A program made the translations under genes and the position numbers. From NCBI GenBank assembly GCA_937996625.1, contig CALKVA010000034.1, forward strand, positions 1 through 36,362: a stretch of DNA of 36,362 bases, in the 5' to 3' direction. Source of the stretch: UBA5951 sp009936885 (GTDB taxonomy: Bacteria > Pseudomonadota > Alphaproteobacteria > Puniceispirillales > Puniceispirillaceae). Below the pieces are notes generated by a model that worked only from the letters and a program-made list of their open reading frames with translations, was not told the origin of the DNA and made no database searches. Of this stretch, positions 7,629 through 16,104 are shown piece after piece (position 1 is the stretch's first letter; the number at the start of each line of letters is the position of its first letter).

Positions 7629-8355
7629 CACTATCATCCATATCAGCCAATGGCCCATAGAGTATCAATGCAGGATTGGGGGAGCTATCGCTATCAAGCA
7701 ATTTTGCAAGTTTGCTAATCGTTGTTCGCTTCAACGTTTGTTCAGGAGTTGCTACTGCCTCTGCTAATAATGCTGGGGTATCATCTGAAAGGCCGTGTTC
7801 TGCAAGCAATTTCTGCATTTTAGAAAATGTCTTTTTCCCCATAAAAACAACGGTAATAGCCGATGGATCTGCCAAAGCAGGAAGGTTAAAATCATCAGGC
7901 AATTCACCTGTGATATCCCGGCCAGTAATAAATTGAATGCGTCTTGCGCTAAGCCTTCTTGTCATGGGAATGCCGGCAGCAGCGCTGGCCGCAAAGGCAG
8001 AGGAAACACCTGGAATGATTTCATAAGAAATACCAGCCTCTCTCAAAGCAGATATTTCTTCTTCCAATCTTCCAAACAAACCAGCATCTCCTGATTTAAG
8101 ACGAACAATCTGACCGCCATTTTTGGCATATTCAACAAGTAGCTGGCTGACGGCGTGCTGTTTTGGTGATGGCCGGTTAGCACGTTTGCCAACCCCGATA
8201 AGGTCAGCATCTGCGCGTGCATGCTGTAAAATCGGGCCTGATGATAAATCATCAAATAAAATAGCATCTGCTTTTTTTAACCTGTTAACTGCCTTCAGCG
8301 TTAATAATTCAGGGTCACCTGGGCCAGAGCTTACAAAACTAACAAAACCAGACAT
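7618..8355 (-). CDS. cobA: Uroporphyrinogen-III C-methyltransferase (SUMT)
   Basis: CobA adds SAM methyl groups at C2 and C7 of uroporphyrinogen III to make precorrin-2 (EC 2.1.1.107), the entry step to B12. Motifs seen: SSGPGDPELLTL (9-20), VGKRANRPSPKQ, LKSGDAGLFGRLEEE (about 83-97), PGVSSAFAASA and GIPMTRR. The usual GGDPFVFGRGGEE is here SGDAGLFGRLEEE, a form I associate with Rhodobacter-like CobA rather than CysG or P. denitrificans-type CobA. The 245-aa length has no CysG-type dehydrogenase domain, so precorrin-2 is the end product. ATG 8355 overlaps the cobB stop by one base (TAATG). Confidence 0.9.
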   Translation of the reverse strand: MSGFVSFVSSGPGDPELLTLKAVNRLKKADAILFDDLSSGPILQHARADADLIGVGKRANRPSPKQHAVSQLLVEYAKNGGQIVRLKSGDAGLFGRLEEEISALREAGISYEIIPGVSSAFAASAAAGIPMTRRLSARRIQFITGRDITGELPDDFNLPALADPSAITVVFMGKKTFSKMQKLLAEHGLSDDTPALLAEAVATPEQTLKRTTISKLAKLLDSDSSPNPALILYGPLADMDDSDDN

Positions 8356-9671
8356 TAATCAGCCTTTGCAATCAAATGAAAAAATGTGCCTGTCACATGA
8401 CCTCGCACAGAGCCAGTCTCTTGTACTGCATCACCTGATGCATCAACAACCGTAAATAATGGATCATCTGGCTGAGAGAGTATCTGGCTATAGTGAAATT
8501 CGTGGCCTCTCCAAGATGAGTTTTTGGTGAATAGCTTAGTATTACAGATAGCCGTTGCCTTGCGATACCCCAAATGAAATTTTCGCTTTTCATAACTTGT
8601 CACAAGCCCAAGCAGCCCAAGCATTTTGTGTGCTGTGCCATTTTTATCAATCAAGGATTTACCAAGCACCATATATCCGCCGCATTCGCCGTGGACTGGC
8701 CGTGTTTTAGCGTGCGACCTTATTGCAGCAAAGCATTTATCTGCGCTTGCAAGCCGACCTGCATGAAGTTCGGGATACCCCCCAGCTAGCCAGATTACAT
8801 CTGCATCGCTATTGGGGGGCTCATTTGCAAGAGGAGAAAAATAAGAGATTTGCGCACCATGTTCTCGCCAATGTGATAATAAATGAGGATATGTGAAGGA
8901 AAAAGCTTCATCACGTGCAAGTGCAATATGCTGACCTGGTGGCGGTGCAGAGGCGCCAGAAAGTGGATTTGAAATGGTCTTTGCCTCTCCCAGCTCAATA
9001 ATTTGGTTTATATCCACATTCTCAGCTATAAAGGATGCATAATCGCCAATTGCCTTATTGAGATCTGGATGTTCGACGGCTTGTATTAATCCTAAATGAC
9101 GCTCTGGCAGGGCAAGATCGCCTCTACGCGGTAATACACCTAAAACCTCAATGCCTGCTTGTTCCATGCCAAGTCTTGTTAATCTCTCATGGCGCGGACT
9201 TGCCACACGATTTAAAATCACACCTGCAAAAGGTAAATTTTTCTGATAGCTTGCAAATCCAAGTGCGGTGGCAGCAGCTGATTGAGCCTGCCCTTTAATA
9301 TCCAGCACTAAAATAATAGGCCAGTTAAAGAAACGAGCTGTCTCTGCTGTGGAGCCATACCCAAAGGCGCCCTTTTGGGCAACGCCGTCGAATAAACCCA
9401 TAGAGCCTTCAGCCAAAATAATGTCAGCCCCTTTGCTTTGCTGGGCAATTTCCTGCATTAGCGTATCTGACATCGCCCAGCTATCAAGATTATAAGATGG
9501 TCTGCCGGCAGCTGCTAAATGAAAGGCTGGGTCAATGTAGTCAGGGCCACTCTTAAAGGGCTGAACCGAGAGGCCGCGCTCACGCAGAGCACGCAGCAAG
9601 CCAAGCATAATGGTTGTCTTGCCAGCGCCAGAATTAGGGGCAGAGATGAGCAAGCCTGGCGGCAAATTCAT
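8355..9671 (-). CDS. cobB: Hydrogenobyrinic acid a,c-diamide synthase
   Basis: CobB amidates side chains a and c of hydrogenobyrinate using glutamine and ATP (EC 6.3.5.9). The N-terminal half carries a P-loop (SAPNSGAGKTT, about 10-20) and the DRVASPRH-like NRVASPRHERL segment. The C-terminal half is a class-I-like glutamine amidotransferase with the nucleophile Cys near residue 330 (GECGGYMVLG) and a terminal histidine region (GHVTGTFFHL). At 438 aa it is full length. Its ATG overlaps the cobM stop as ATGA. In a CobN pathway it acts before cobalt insertion and supplies the chelatase substrate. Confidence 0.95.
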   Translation of the reverse strand: MNLPPGLLISAPNSGAGKTTIMLGLLRALRERGLSVQPFKSGPDYIDPAFHLAAAGRPSYNLDSWAMSDTLMQEIAQQSKGADIILAEGSMGLFDGVAQKGAFGYGSTAETARFFNWPIILVLDIKGQAQSAAATALGFASYQKNLPFAGVILNRVASPRHERLTRLGMEQAGIEVLGVLPRRGDLALPERHLGLIQAVEHPDLNKAIGDYASFIAENVDINQIIELGEAKTISNPLSGASAPPPGQHIALARDEAFSFTYPHLLSHWREHGAQISYFSPLANEPPNSDADVIWLAGGYPELHAGRLASADKCFAAIRSHAKTRPVHGECGGYMVLGKSLIDKNGTAHKMLGLLGLVTSYEKRKFHLGYRKATAICNTKLFTKNSSWRGHEFHYSQILSQPDDPLFTVVDASGDAVQETGSVRGHVTGTFFHLIAKAD

Positions 9672-10474
9672 GTCTTTGTTCCTTTTTGAGTTGGCGTTTC
9701 TTGTTTTGGCTTGGCTTGATTTGGATTAGGTCTGAAACGGCGATCATAATCAGATGCATATAGGCGACTATTCTTAAAACCGTCATCATCCAAGCAAGCA
9801 CCGACAAGTATAATAGCGGTTCGCTCTATTTCCTCGGGCATCTTATTCTGGATTGTGGATAACATGCCTGTGATAATTTGCTGGTCTGGCCAGCTGGCGC
9901 GATAAATAATAGCAACAGGACAATCTGCCCCATAAAATGGAATAAGTGTGTTTGTAACATAGTTTAAATTGTGAATGGATAAGTGAATAGCCAAAGTTGC
10001 ACCGGTTTTGGCAAAATTCTCAAGGCTTTCATTATCTGGCATAGCAGAAGCCCGCCCTTGTGTTCTGGTAAGAACAACAGATTGGACTAACCCTGGAAGG
10101 GTAAGTTCTGTTCCAAGAGAGGCCGCTGCTGCTGCAAAACTTGGCACGCCAGGGGTTATAGACACATCAATCTTGGCTTGTTTTAAGAGTCTGATTTGCT
10201 CTCCCATAGCAGACCAGATTGACAGATCGCCTGAATGAAGGCGTGCCACATCATGACCTGCATTTGTGGCATTTCTGCATTCTTCTATAATCCCATCAAG
10301 GTCTAGCAATGCTGTATTAATAATAGTCGCATTACTTGGACAATATGCCAATATTTCATCTGGAATAAGCGAGCCAGCATAAAGACATACGGGGCATTTG
10401 GAGATAATTTTCTGCCCTCTTATGGTTAGTAAATCAGGCGCACCTGGGCCTGCTCCTATGAAATGCACTGTCAT
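9668..10474 (-). CDS. cobM: Precorrin-4 C11-methyltransferase
   Basis: CobM transfers a SAM methyl group to C11 of precorrin-4, giving precorrin-5 (EC 2.1.1.133). Diagnostic motifs are VHFIGAGPGAPDLLTIRG at the N-terminus, CLYAGSLIP, RLHSGDLSIWSAMGEQ and TPGVPSFAAAAASLG, all typical of CobM/CbiF. The start at ATG 10474 has AAGGGGGA seven bases upstream; a start nine codons earlier at 10501 lies inside cobE and is less likely. The start overlaps the cobE stop (ATGA). The C-terminus (about residues 245-268) is a proline/lysine-rich tail, perhaps dispensable. Confidence 0.95.
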   Translation of the reverse strand: MTVHFIGAGPGAPDLLTIRGQKIISKCPVCLYAGSLIPDEILAYCPSNATIINTALLDLDGIIEECRNATNAGHDVARLHSGDLSIWSAMGEQIRLLKQAKIDVSITPGVPSFAAAAASLGTELTLPGLVQSVVLTRTQGRASAMPDNESLENFAKTGATLAIHLSIHNLNYVTNTLIPFYGADCPVAIIYRASWPDQQIITGMLSTIQNKMPEEIERTAIILVGACLDDDGFKNSRLYASDYDRRFRPNPNQAKPKQETPTQKGTKT

Positions 10475-10848
10475 AAATTTTCCCCCTTTGCAATCGCGCA
10501 AACTGCATATCTATCACTTGAGATGGCGCGAGCGGCTACCAACCTAGCCGGAGTTCTAAAAATAGCAAGAGCCGCTGCTTCTGCAACACTTCCAGTATGT
10601 CTTACTTTTATAATTTTGGCAGATTGGGAATAGGTGATGGCACTCGCAATAGCGTCCTTTTTAATGCCGTAAATGGGAAGGGTCAGTTTTTTTGCAAACG
10701 CACATAATGCTTCATGTGCAATCTTATCTTCTGGCGCACAAATTCCAGAATAATGATCTGTTTTTGGTAGTTTTGACAATGCGGATTCAAAACTTTCAAG
10801 TGATGCATTTTGCCGAAAACCACATCCGATAATGAAATGCCAACTCAT
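10471..10848 (-). CDS. cobE: CobE-type cobalamin biosynthesis protein
   Basis: This 125-aa protein matches the CobE / CbiG C-terminal domain family: a GCGFRxxAS start (IIGCGFRQNASLESF), a KKDAIASA segment and a SVAEAAAL stretch near the end. In the anaerobic pathway the related CbiG opens the delta-lactone; in the aerobic pathway CobE is required for good B12 yield but its reaction is not settled. It sits between cobL (3-bp gap) and cobM (overlap), the usual place. The start is ATG 10848. Confidence 0.85.
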   Translation of the reverse strand: MSWHFIIGCGFRQNASLESFESALSKLPKTDHYSGICAPEDKIAHEALCAFAKKLTLPIYGIKKDAIASAITYSQSAKIIKVRHTGSVAEAAALAIFRTPARLVAARAISSDRYAVCAIAKGENL

Positions 10849-10851
10849 TGT

Positions 10852-12060
10852 CTAGCGATACCCTTTTGTTACTATCCATTGCGTAATAGGGAAGCTCGCC
10901 TTCCAGCCATGCATCCTGCCTATTCCTTCAAGGTGCGATATCTCAAGCCTTTGTATATTGCCACCAAATCGCGCTTGTATTGAGGTTAGCAACCTGTCTG
11001 TCTCAATCGTAACCCCATTTGCAACTATCCGTGTGCCATCGCTAATATGCGTCCATAATAAATCAAGTAGCGGCTGGTTCAGCCCGCCTCCGATAAAGAT
11101 ACAATCTGGCCTTTCAAGGTGATGTAAAGCATCTATGTTGTCTGATTCCACAACCACAAGCTGGTCAACACCAAGTGTTATTGCGTTTTGTCTTATCGTA
11201 TCAGCGCGCTTTGGCTGTTTTTCAACTGCTGTTGCCTTCATTAAAGGACCAGATAGCAGCCATTCTATTCCTATCGAGCCAGAACCAGCACCTAAATCCC
11301 ACAAATGCTCTCCTGCTCGAGGCGCTAATGATGAAAGTGTAAAGGCTCTTATAGCTTGCTTGGTAATTTGGCCATCATGAATAAACCAGCTATCTGGAAG
11401 GCCAGAGCTTGATTGCATCACCTCTCCATTTCCTGCAATATCAAGAGCAACCATAACAGGATGCGCATATTCAACTTCTCTTAATTCATTAGCGCGTATT
11501 TTTGTTATCTTTTGGTTTGGCCCTCCAAGCGATTCAAGACAGGTAATATGCGTTTTGCCAAAACCTATATTGCAAAGATAGGAGGCAAGCTGGCTTACAG
11601 ATGAGCCATCTCGCATAGTTGCCATAATGTTACGATTTGGAGCAAGATGGGGGCGCAATCTTGAAATAGGGGCGGCGTGTAGCCCTATACAAAGGGTTTT
11701 CTCCAACGCCCAGCCTAATTCTGCGGCACAGAGTGAAAAGCAACTATGGCTTGTAAGTGCAAGCCATTCATCAGCGCCAAGATGTGATGTGATTTGCGTG
11801 CCTGCACCAAACCAAAACGGATCGCCAGAGGTAAGCATAACCGATGGCTGGCCACGTCTTGAAAGTACCATTTCGACCCCGTCAGAAAAAGGCACAGGCC
11901 ATTCAGCCAAATCAGCATCACAGTCAGGTAGCATAGACAAGTGACGCGCTGGTCCTATAATATAGCGAGCAGAGGTAATATGGTGTCTAGCGTCTTTTGA
12001 CAGCGTGTCAAAGCCGCCGCTATCCATGCCAATAATGATTAACCAAGGGTCACTTTTCAT
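10852..12060 (-). CDS. cobL: Precorrin-6Y C5,15-methyltransferase (decarboxylating)
   Basis: CobL is a fusion: an N-terminal CbiE-like tetrapyrrole methylase (about 1-195; LTSGDPFWFGAGTQI and a GLHAAPISRLRP segment) and a C-terminal CbiT-like Rossmann methyltransferase (about 215-402; SAM motif LWDLGAGSGSIGIEWLLSG). It methylates C5 and C15 and decarboxylates the C12 acetate of precorrin-6B, forming precorrin-8X (EC 2.1.1.132). The start is ATG 12060; the first bases of cobK on the other strand overlap it (CATG 12058-12061), so any promoter for cobK lies within cobL. The ribosome site (AAGAG) is weak and distant. Confidence 0.95.
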   Translation of the reverse strand: MKSDPWLIIIGMDSGGFDTLSKDARHHITSARYIIGPARHLSMLPDCDADLAEWPVPFSDGVEMVLSRRGQPSVMLTSGDPFWFGAGTQITSHLGADEWLALTSHSCFSLCAAELGWALEKTLCIGLHAAPISRLRPHLAPNRNIMATMRDGSSVSQLASYLCNIGFGKTHITCLESLGGPNQKITKIRANELREVEYAHPVMVALDIAGNGEVMQSSSGLPDSWFIHDGQITKQAIRAFTLSSLAPRAGEHLWDLGAGSGSIGIEWLLSGPLMKATAVEKQPKRADTIRQNAITLGVDQLVVVESDNIDALHHLERPDCIFIGGGLNQPLLDLLWTHISDGTRIVANGVTIETDRLLTSIQARFGGNIQRLEISHLEGIGRMHGWKASFPITQWIVTKGYR

Positions 12061-12799
12061 GCCACAAAATCTCTTAATACTAGGGGGTACAACTGAAGCA
12101 TCATCCTTAGCACATCTTATCTCTAAAACAGAATTTAACGCTACTATTTCCTATGCTGGGCGTGTGGAACGTATCCGTCAACAACCAATCCAGAGACGAA
12201 TTGGCGGATTTGGCGGGGTAGAGGGCCTTGCCTCTTATATTGCCACCAATGGCATTACGCATCTTGTAGATGCAACACATCCTTTTGCAGCCCAAATGAG
12301 CCAGAATGCTATTTTAGCCTGCCAGAAAACAAATATACCATTAGCGGCACTAACACGTCCACAATGGCAAAAACAAAAAGCAGATAAATGGCATTTGGTG
12401 CCTGATATCAAGGCAGCAGCAGCTGCGCTTGACGGCGATCCAAAGCGTGTCATGCTTGCAATTGGGCGCATGCATTTAGCTCAATTTTACAATAATTTGC
12501 AGCATTTTTATCTATTGCGCCTAGTAGATAGACCTGAAGTGCCTCCTGCTTTTCCAAATCAAGTAATCGAAGTCTCGCGAGGGCCATTTACCACAGCTCA
12601 AGACACATTACTTTTATCCAAATATAAAATTGATTTGGTTGTTGCAAAAAATGCAGGTGGCAAGGCTGCCTATGCAAAGATTGAAGCAGCCCGTCAATTA
12701 GAGATTAAAGTCATCATGATTGAAAGACCTGTCATCTCAGATAGGCTGACATTCTATAATTCAGAAGAGGTAGTTCATTGGATATCTGTATCTGGATAG
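12059..12799 (+). CDS. cobK: Precorrin-6A reductase
   Basis: CobK reduces the C18-C19 double bond of precorrin-6A with NADPH (EC 1.3.1.54). The N-terminal LLILGGTTEASSLA nucleotide motif, the GRVE and GGFGG segments, and HLVDATHPFAAQMSQNA are hallmarks of the CobK/CbiJ family; at 246 aa it is full length. ATG 12059 has AAGGG nine bases upstream and matches the family start; an upstream ATG/GTG extension would lie in cobL. It is the only gene of this block on the plus strand, sharing CATG with the cobL start and overlapping the end of cobJ by 25 bp. Confidence 0.95.
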   Translation: MPQNLLILGGTTEASSLAHLISKTEFNATISYAGRVERIRQQPIQRRIGGFGGVEGLASYIATNGITHLVDATHPFAAQMSQNAILACQKTNIPLAALTRPQWQKQKADKWHLVPDIKAAAAALDGDPKRVMLAIGRMHLAQFYNNLQHFYLLRLVDRPEVPPAFPNQVIEVSRGPFTTAQDTLLLSKYKIDLVVAKNAGGKAAYAKIEAARQLEIKVIMIERPVISDRLTFYNSEEVVHWISVSG

Positions 12800-13539
12800 C
12801 TGCGAGGTGTATAAATCCATTCTCGCTTATTCTGCTTTATAATTCGGGTTTGGCTTGAGCCAACAATAACGAGAGTTCGCATATCAGCCATCTCTGCATT
12901 GGCTTTGCAGATAGGCACTATCTGTGCGGTTTCTTCTTTTGCTGTAACAGCTCTTGCAAAAATAACGGGCCTGTCTGGCTCGCACTGAGATTGCAGCAAT
13001 TTAAGGGTTTTTTCAAACCCCTCTGGGCGTGATTTTGAGCGCGGATTATAAAAAGCCATTGCAAAATCTGCCTCAACCGCTCCTAACAGGCGCTTCTCGA
13101 TAATAGACCATGGCTTTAGATTATCACTTAGATTAATTACGCAGAAATCATGACCAAGAGGAGCACCAACCAGCGCAGCCGCTGCAAGCATCGCTGTAAT
13201 CCCGGGCAGTATTTCAATATCTATATCCTGCCATTTTAGCAGATTTTTTTCTAACGCTTCAAATAAAGCAGCCGCCATTGCAAATACACCAGGGTCACCA
13301 GAGGATACGATTAAAACAATGCGTCCTGCTTGCGCTAAAGTTAGCGCATGCTCTGCCCGCTCTATCTCAACCCGATTATCGGAGGGATGCAACCTTACGC
13401 CTTGTTTGGGTGTGATCCTGTCTATGTAGGGAATATAGCCGATTATATCTGTTGCAAGATTTATCGCTTGTATTACCTGCGGTGTTATTTGTGCAGGATC
13501 GCCAGCGCCAAGGCCAACAACAATCACTCTTCCACTCAC
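12775..13539 (-). CDS. cobJ: Precorrin-3B C17-methyltransferase
   Basis: CobJ contracts the ring and methylates C17 of precorrin-3B to precorrin-4 (EC 2.1.1.131), using the hydroxylactone made by CobG. Seen: IVVGLGAGDPAQITPQ at the N-terminus, the family marker DIIGYIPYIDRI, IVSSGDPGVFAMAAALFE, LPGITAMLAAAALVGAPLGHDF, and AMAFYNPRSKSRPEG. The length of 254 aa fits the stand-alone form without an added domain. Its ATG overlaps the cobI stop (ATGA), and its end runs 25 bp into the antisense cobK. Confidence 0.96.
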   Translation of the reverse strand: MSGRVIVVGLGAGDPAQITPQVIQAINLATDIIGYIPYIDRITPKQGVRLHPSDNRVEIERAEHALTLAQAGRIVLIVSSGDPGVFAMAAALFEALEKNLLKWQDIDIEILPGITAMLAAAALVGAPLGHDFCVINLSDNLKPWSIIEKRLLGAVEADFAMAFYNPRSKSRPEGFEKTLKLLQSQCEPDRPVIFARAVTAKEETAQIVPICKANAEMADMRTLVIVGSSQTRIIKQNKREWIYTPRSYPDTDIQ

Positions 13540-14267
13540 GGCCGTCTTCCTTGTCCATGTAGAATAATAATGGAAAAATAAGGCGCGTTTTCTGCTTTAT
13601 AGTTAGATAATGGTTGCACCTTTTGCTCAGCCATAGCCGCATATTCTACGATGAACGCATCATCAAACCGACCTGTTATTTTGAGGACTTGTTTGATTTT
13701 GGGCAAATTCCGCCCGATTTTCATTATTACAGCTGCATTAGTATCTCGTAATTGGTTTTCAAGAATGGCGGCATCCAAAGTACCCATCAAAATAGTGAGG
13801 ATATCATCCCCCCAACTTATAGGTATGTTGGTAGCCGTCCAGGCAGCTGACATGCCAGTAATCGCAGGCACAACCTCAACCGGCAAGGTGTCTTTAACGC
13901 GGCTGTAAATATGCATGAAAGATCCATAGAAAAAGGGATCTCCCTCACATAATATAATCACATCTTCACCGGCCAGCGACAAGGATGAGATATGCGCACA
14001 ACATTTGGTATAAAAGTCAGACAAAATTTCATTATAGCTTGGGTCTGATAGCGGAATTTCAGTTGTAATAGGATATTCCATTGCAAATTCTATTACATCC
14101 TCAGACAATAAAGGGCTGACAATTTGGCGGGCATGGCCAACGCGCCCAGCCTTTCTGAAAAAAGCAATATGTCTTGCTTCGCGAACTAGCCTGTCTGCTC
14201 TTACGCTTAATAAGTCCGTCGTACCAGGGCCAAGCCCAACGCCATAAATTCTGCCTTTTGATATCAT
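13536..14267 (-). CDS. cobI: Precorrin-2 C20-methyltransferase
   Basis: CobI methylates C20 of precorrin-2 to precorrin-3A (EC 2.1.1.130). The family signature YGVGLGPGTTDLLSVRA is at residues about 8-25, followed by FFRKAGRVGHAR, LCEGDPFFYGSFMHIY and VEVVPAITGMSAAW. At 243 aa it has the usual length. The ATG at 14267 lacks a Shine-Dalgarno; instead a palindrome TGAGTTTACTCA (14269-14280) sits directly before it. The gap to cobH is 39 bp, one of the larger ones in this operon. Confidence 0.95.
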   Translation of the reverse strand: MISKGRIYGVGLGPGTTDLLSVRADRLVREARHIAFFRKAGRVGHARQIVSPLLSEDVIEFAMEYPITTEIPLSDPSYNEILSDFYTKCCAHISSLSLAGEDVIILCEGDPFFYGSFMHIYSRVKDTLPVEVVPAITGMSAAWTATNIPISWGDDILTILMGTLDAAILENQLRDTNAAVIMKIGRNLPKIKQVLKITGRFDDAFIVEYAAMAEQKVQPLSNYKAENAPYFSIIILHGQGRRP

Positions 14268-14306
14268 GTGAGTTTACTCATTTGGATTTTTTCTTACCTG
14301 ACAATT

Positions 14307-14936
14307 CTATTCACTATCGCTAGCAAGGGCGTTTATCGCGGCTACCGTAATAGCGCTACCGCCAAGCCTGCCAGTGGTAATACAACATGGTACAGGCGCT
14401 GACGATAGTAATGCCTCTTTACTCTCACGTGCGCCAACAAATCCAACAGGACATCCAATAATTGCAGCTGGGCGGGGGTAATCGGGGTCTTTGAGTAAAT
14501 TTAGAAGATGAAATAAAGCAGTTGGCGCATTTCCAATTGCAACTACGCCGCCTTCCAAATAGGGACGCCATAATTCAATGGCAACAGCAGATCTTGTATT
14601 ACCAGCATTCTTGGACATTGCTTTAACGCGAGGGTCTTGCAATGTGCAAATAATTTGATTGCTCTTTGAAAGTCTTGAGCGGGTAATACCCTCACTAACC
14701 ATTTTTGTATCACATAATATAGTAGCCCCTTTTTCTATAGCAGCACGCGCCTCTACCGCAAAATCAGAGGTGAATTTTATTGATTGTGCAAGCGTCACCA
14801 TGCCAGATGCATGTATCATACGCACCGCGATGATTTCCTCTTCTGGTGTAAATGCTGATAAATCAGCTTCAGCCCGAATTGTTGCAAATGATTCCTTATA
14901 AATTGCAGCACCATTTTTTTCGTAATTAAAGAGCAT
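14307..14936 (-). CDS. cobH: Precorrin-8X methylmutase
   Basis: CobH moves the methyl group from C11 to C12 of precorrin-8X, giving hydrogenobyrinate (EC 5.4.99.61). The catalytic His is His42 in RMIHASGM. Other family blocks are ILCDTKMVSEGI, NTRSAVAIELW, IGNAPTALFHLL and GCPVGFVGARESKE, all present and undamaged. At 209 aa it is full length. The start ATG 14936 lies 22 bp after cobG with an AG-rich but weak ribosome site. Confidence 0.97.
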   Translation of the reverse strand: MLFNYEKNGAAIYKESFATIRAEADLSAFTPEEEIIAVRMIHASGMVTLAQSIKFTSDFAVEARAAIEKGATILCDTKMVSEGITRSRLSKSNQIICTLQDPRVKAMSKNAGNTRSAVAIELWRPYLEGGVVAIGNAPTALFHLLNLLKDPDYPRPAAIIGCPVGFVGARESKEALLSSAPVPCCITTGRLGGSAITVAAINALASDSE

Positions 14937-14958
14937 TTTTTTTCTAGTCTTTTGAAGG

Positions 14959-16104
14959 TTAAATTTGAAGGTTCAGTAACGCATCCATTAACGCAGATTC
15001 TGATAGAGATGTATAAGATGGCTTATCCCATGCACATCCATTTTCCAACATATTATAAGAGCCAAGCTCTCCTATAATGCAGATATCGCTGTTGGACGGC
15101 ATGGCGCATCCCTTGCTGCATCCAGATATATGATATGATTTACCAGCCAGAATTGCTTGGCTTTCACATATAGTTAATGCGAGTTGCTTTGTGCTCATGC
15201 TTGCGTTTGTGCAGGCGGGCATACCTGCGCAAGCAGTGACATGATACCTCAGGTCGTCTTTTGAGGTGATGAATTGCTGGCCTAGTGTTGCCGTTTTATC
15301 AATAACCAGACATCGATTTATGGAGAATATTATCTCTTGTGTTTGGTCTGCTATTTCCAATAGCTGGTCTGCTGTTATTTGACCAAACGGAAGTGCAATT
15401 ACGTGCCAGTCTTCTTCACGGCAAGGATAAAGTGACTTTGTGTTTTTACATGGCGTGGTTGTTGTAAATATATCTGGAACATCACTATCTGCAATAAGGT
15501 GATGCATTCGATTATAAGAACGCTTCTTGTTTTGGGAGCTGACAAACCATTGTAATGCTTGCAAAATATCGCTTTGGAATGTTTCTTCTGAGGTAACATA
15601 TCCTTGCTCGCATCCGTCAAGCCTTATGAGTAACTGGCCAGTTTCATCTATCTCTACTCTGATATCACAAGATGCATGTTGCAGATAGCGCGTAGAGCCA
15701 CAATCAATAGCAAAGCCGAATTTTGATGGCAGGGCAGGAAACGCGCCAGCGGCACTATATAATGTCTCAGCACAGCGCCAGCCAACAGATTGGCTCTCAG
15801 TGAAAGGCGCAAGTATCAGATTTAAACCATCGCGCGCTTCATGTGTTTCTGCAATTCCACTATCTTGTAAGTCCTTCAACATAAGGGGATAATCGGATTG
15901 CCTTAGACCTCTTATTTGAAGGTTTGCTCTGTTGGTGATATCCATGAAACCATTTCCATGACGCTTTGATAATAATGCAATCATTTGTGCTTGGCGGCTT
16001 GTCAGCCTGCTAAAGGCAGGTTTTATTCTAACCAGCAATCCATCTCCTGACATCATTGGCATAAGCGCTGATGGGCACCATCCTTTGGCTTCTGGTTTAT
16101 TCAT
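14959..16104 (-). CDS. cobG: Precorrin-3B synthase
   Basis: CobG hydroxylates precorrin-3A at C20 and forms the gamma-lactone with O2 (EC 1.14.13.83), which makes the pathway aerobic. It is built like sulfite/nitrite reductases: two ferredoxin-like NIR_SIR half domains (MMSGDGLLVRIKP near residue 20 and a second near 250) and 4Fe-4S ligands Cys292, Cys298 (CAGMPAC), Cys329 and Cys333 (GCSKGC). The motif FMDITNRANLQIRGL is typical. ATG 16104 overlaps the cobN stop. At 381 aa it is near the family norm. Confidence 0.95.
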   Translation of the reverse strand: MNKPEAKGWCPSALMPMMSGDGLLVRIKPAFSRLTSRQAQMIALLSKRHGNGFMDITNRANLQIRGLRQSDYPLMLKDLQDSGIAETHEARDGLNLILAPFTESQSVGWRCAETLYSAAGAFPALPSKFGFAIDCGSTRYLQHASCDIRVEIDETGQLLIRLDGCEQGYVTSEETFQSDILQALQWFVSSQNKKRSYNRMHHLIADSDVPDIFTTTTPCKNTKSLYPCREEDWHVIALPFGQITADQLLEIADQTQEIIFSINRCLVIDKTATLGQQFITSKDDLRYHVTACAGMPACTNASMSTKQLALTICESQAILAGKSYHISGCSKGCAMPSNSDICIIGELGSYNMLENGCAWDKPSYTSLSESALMDALLNLQI

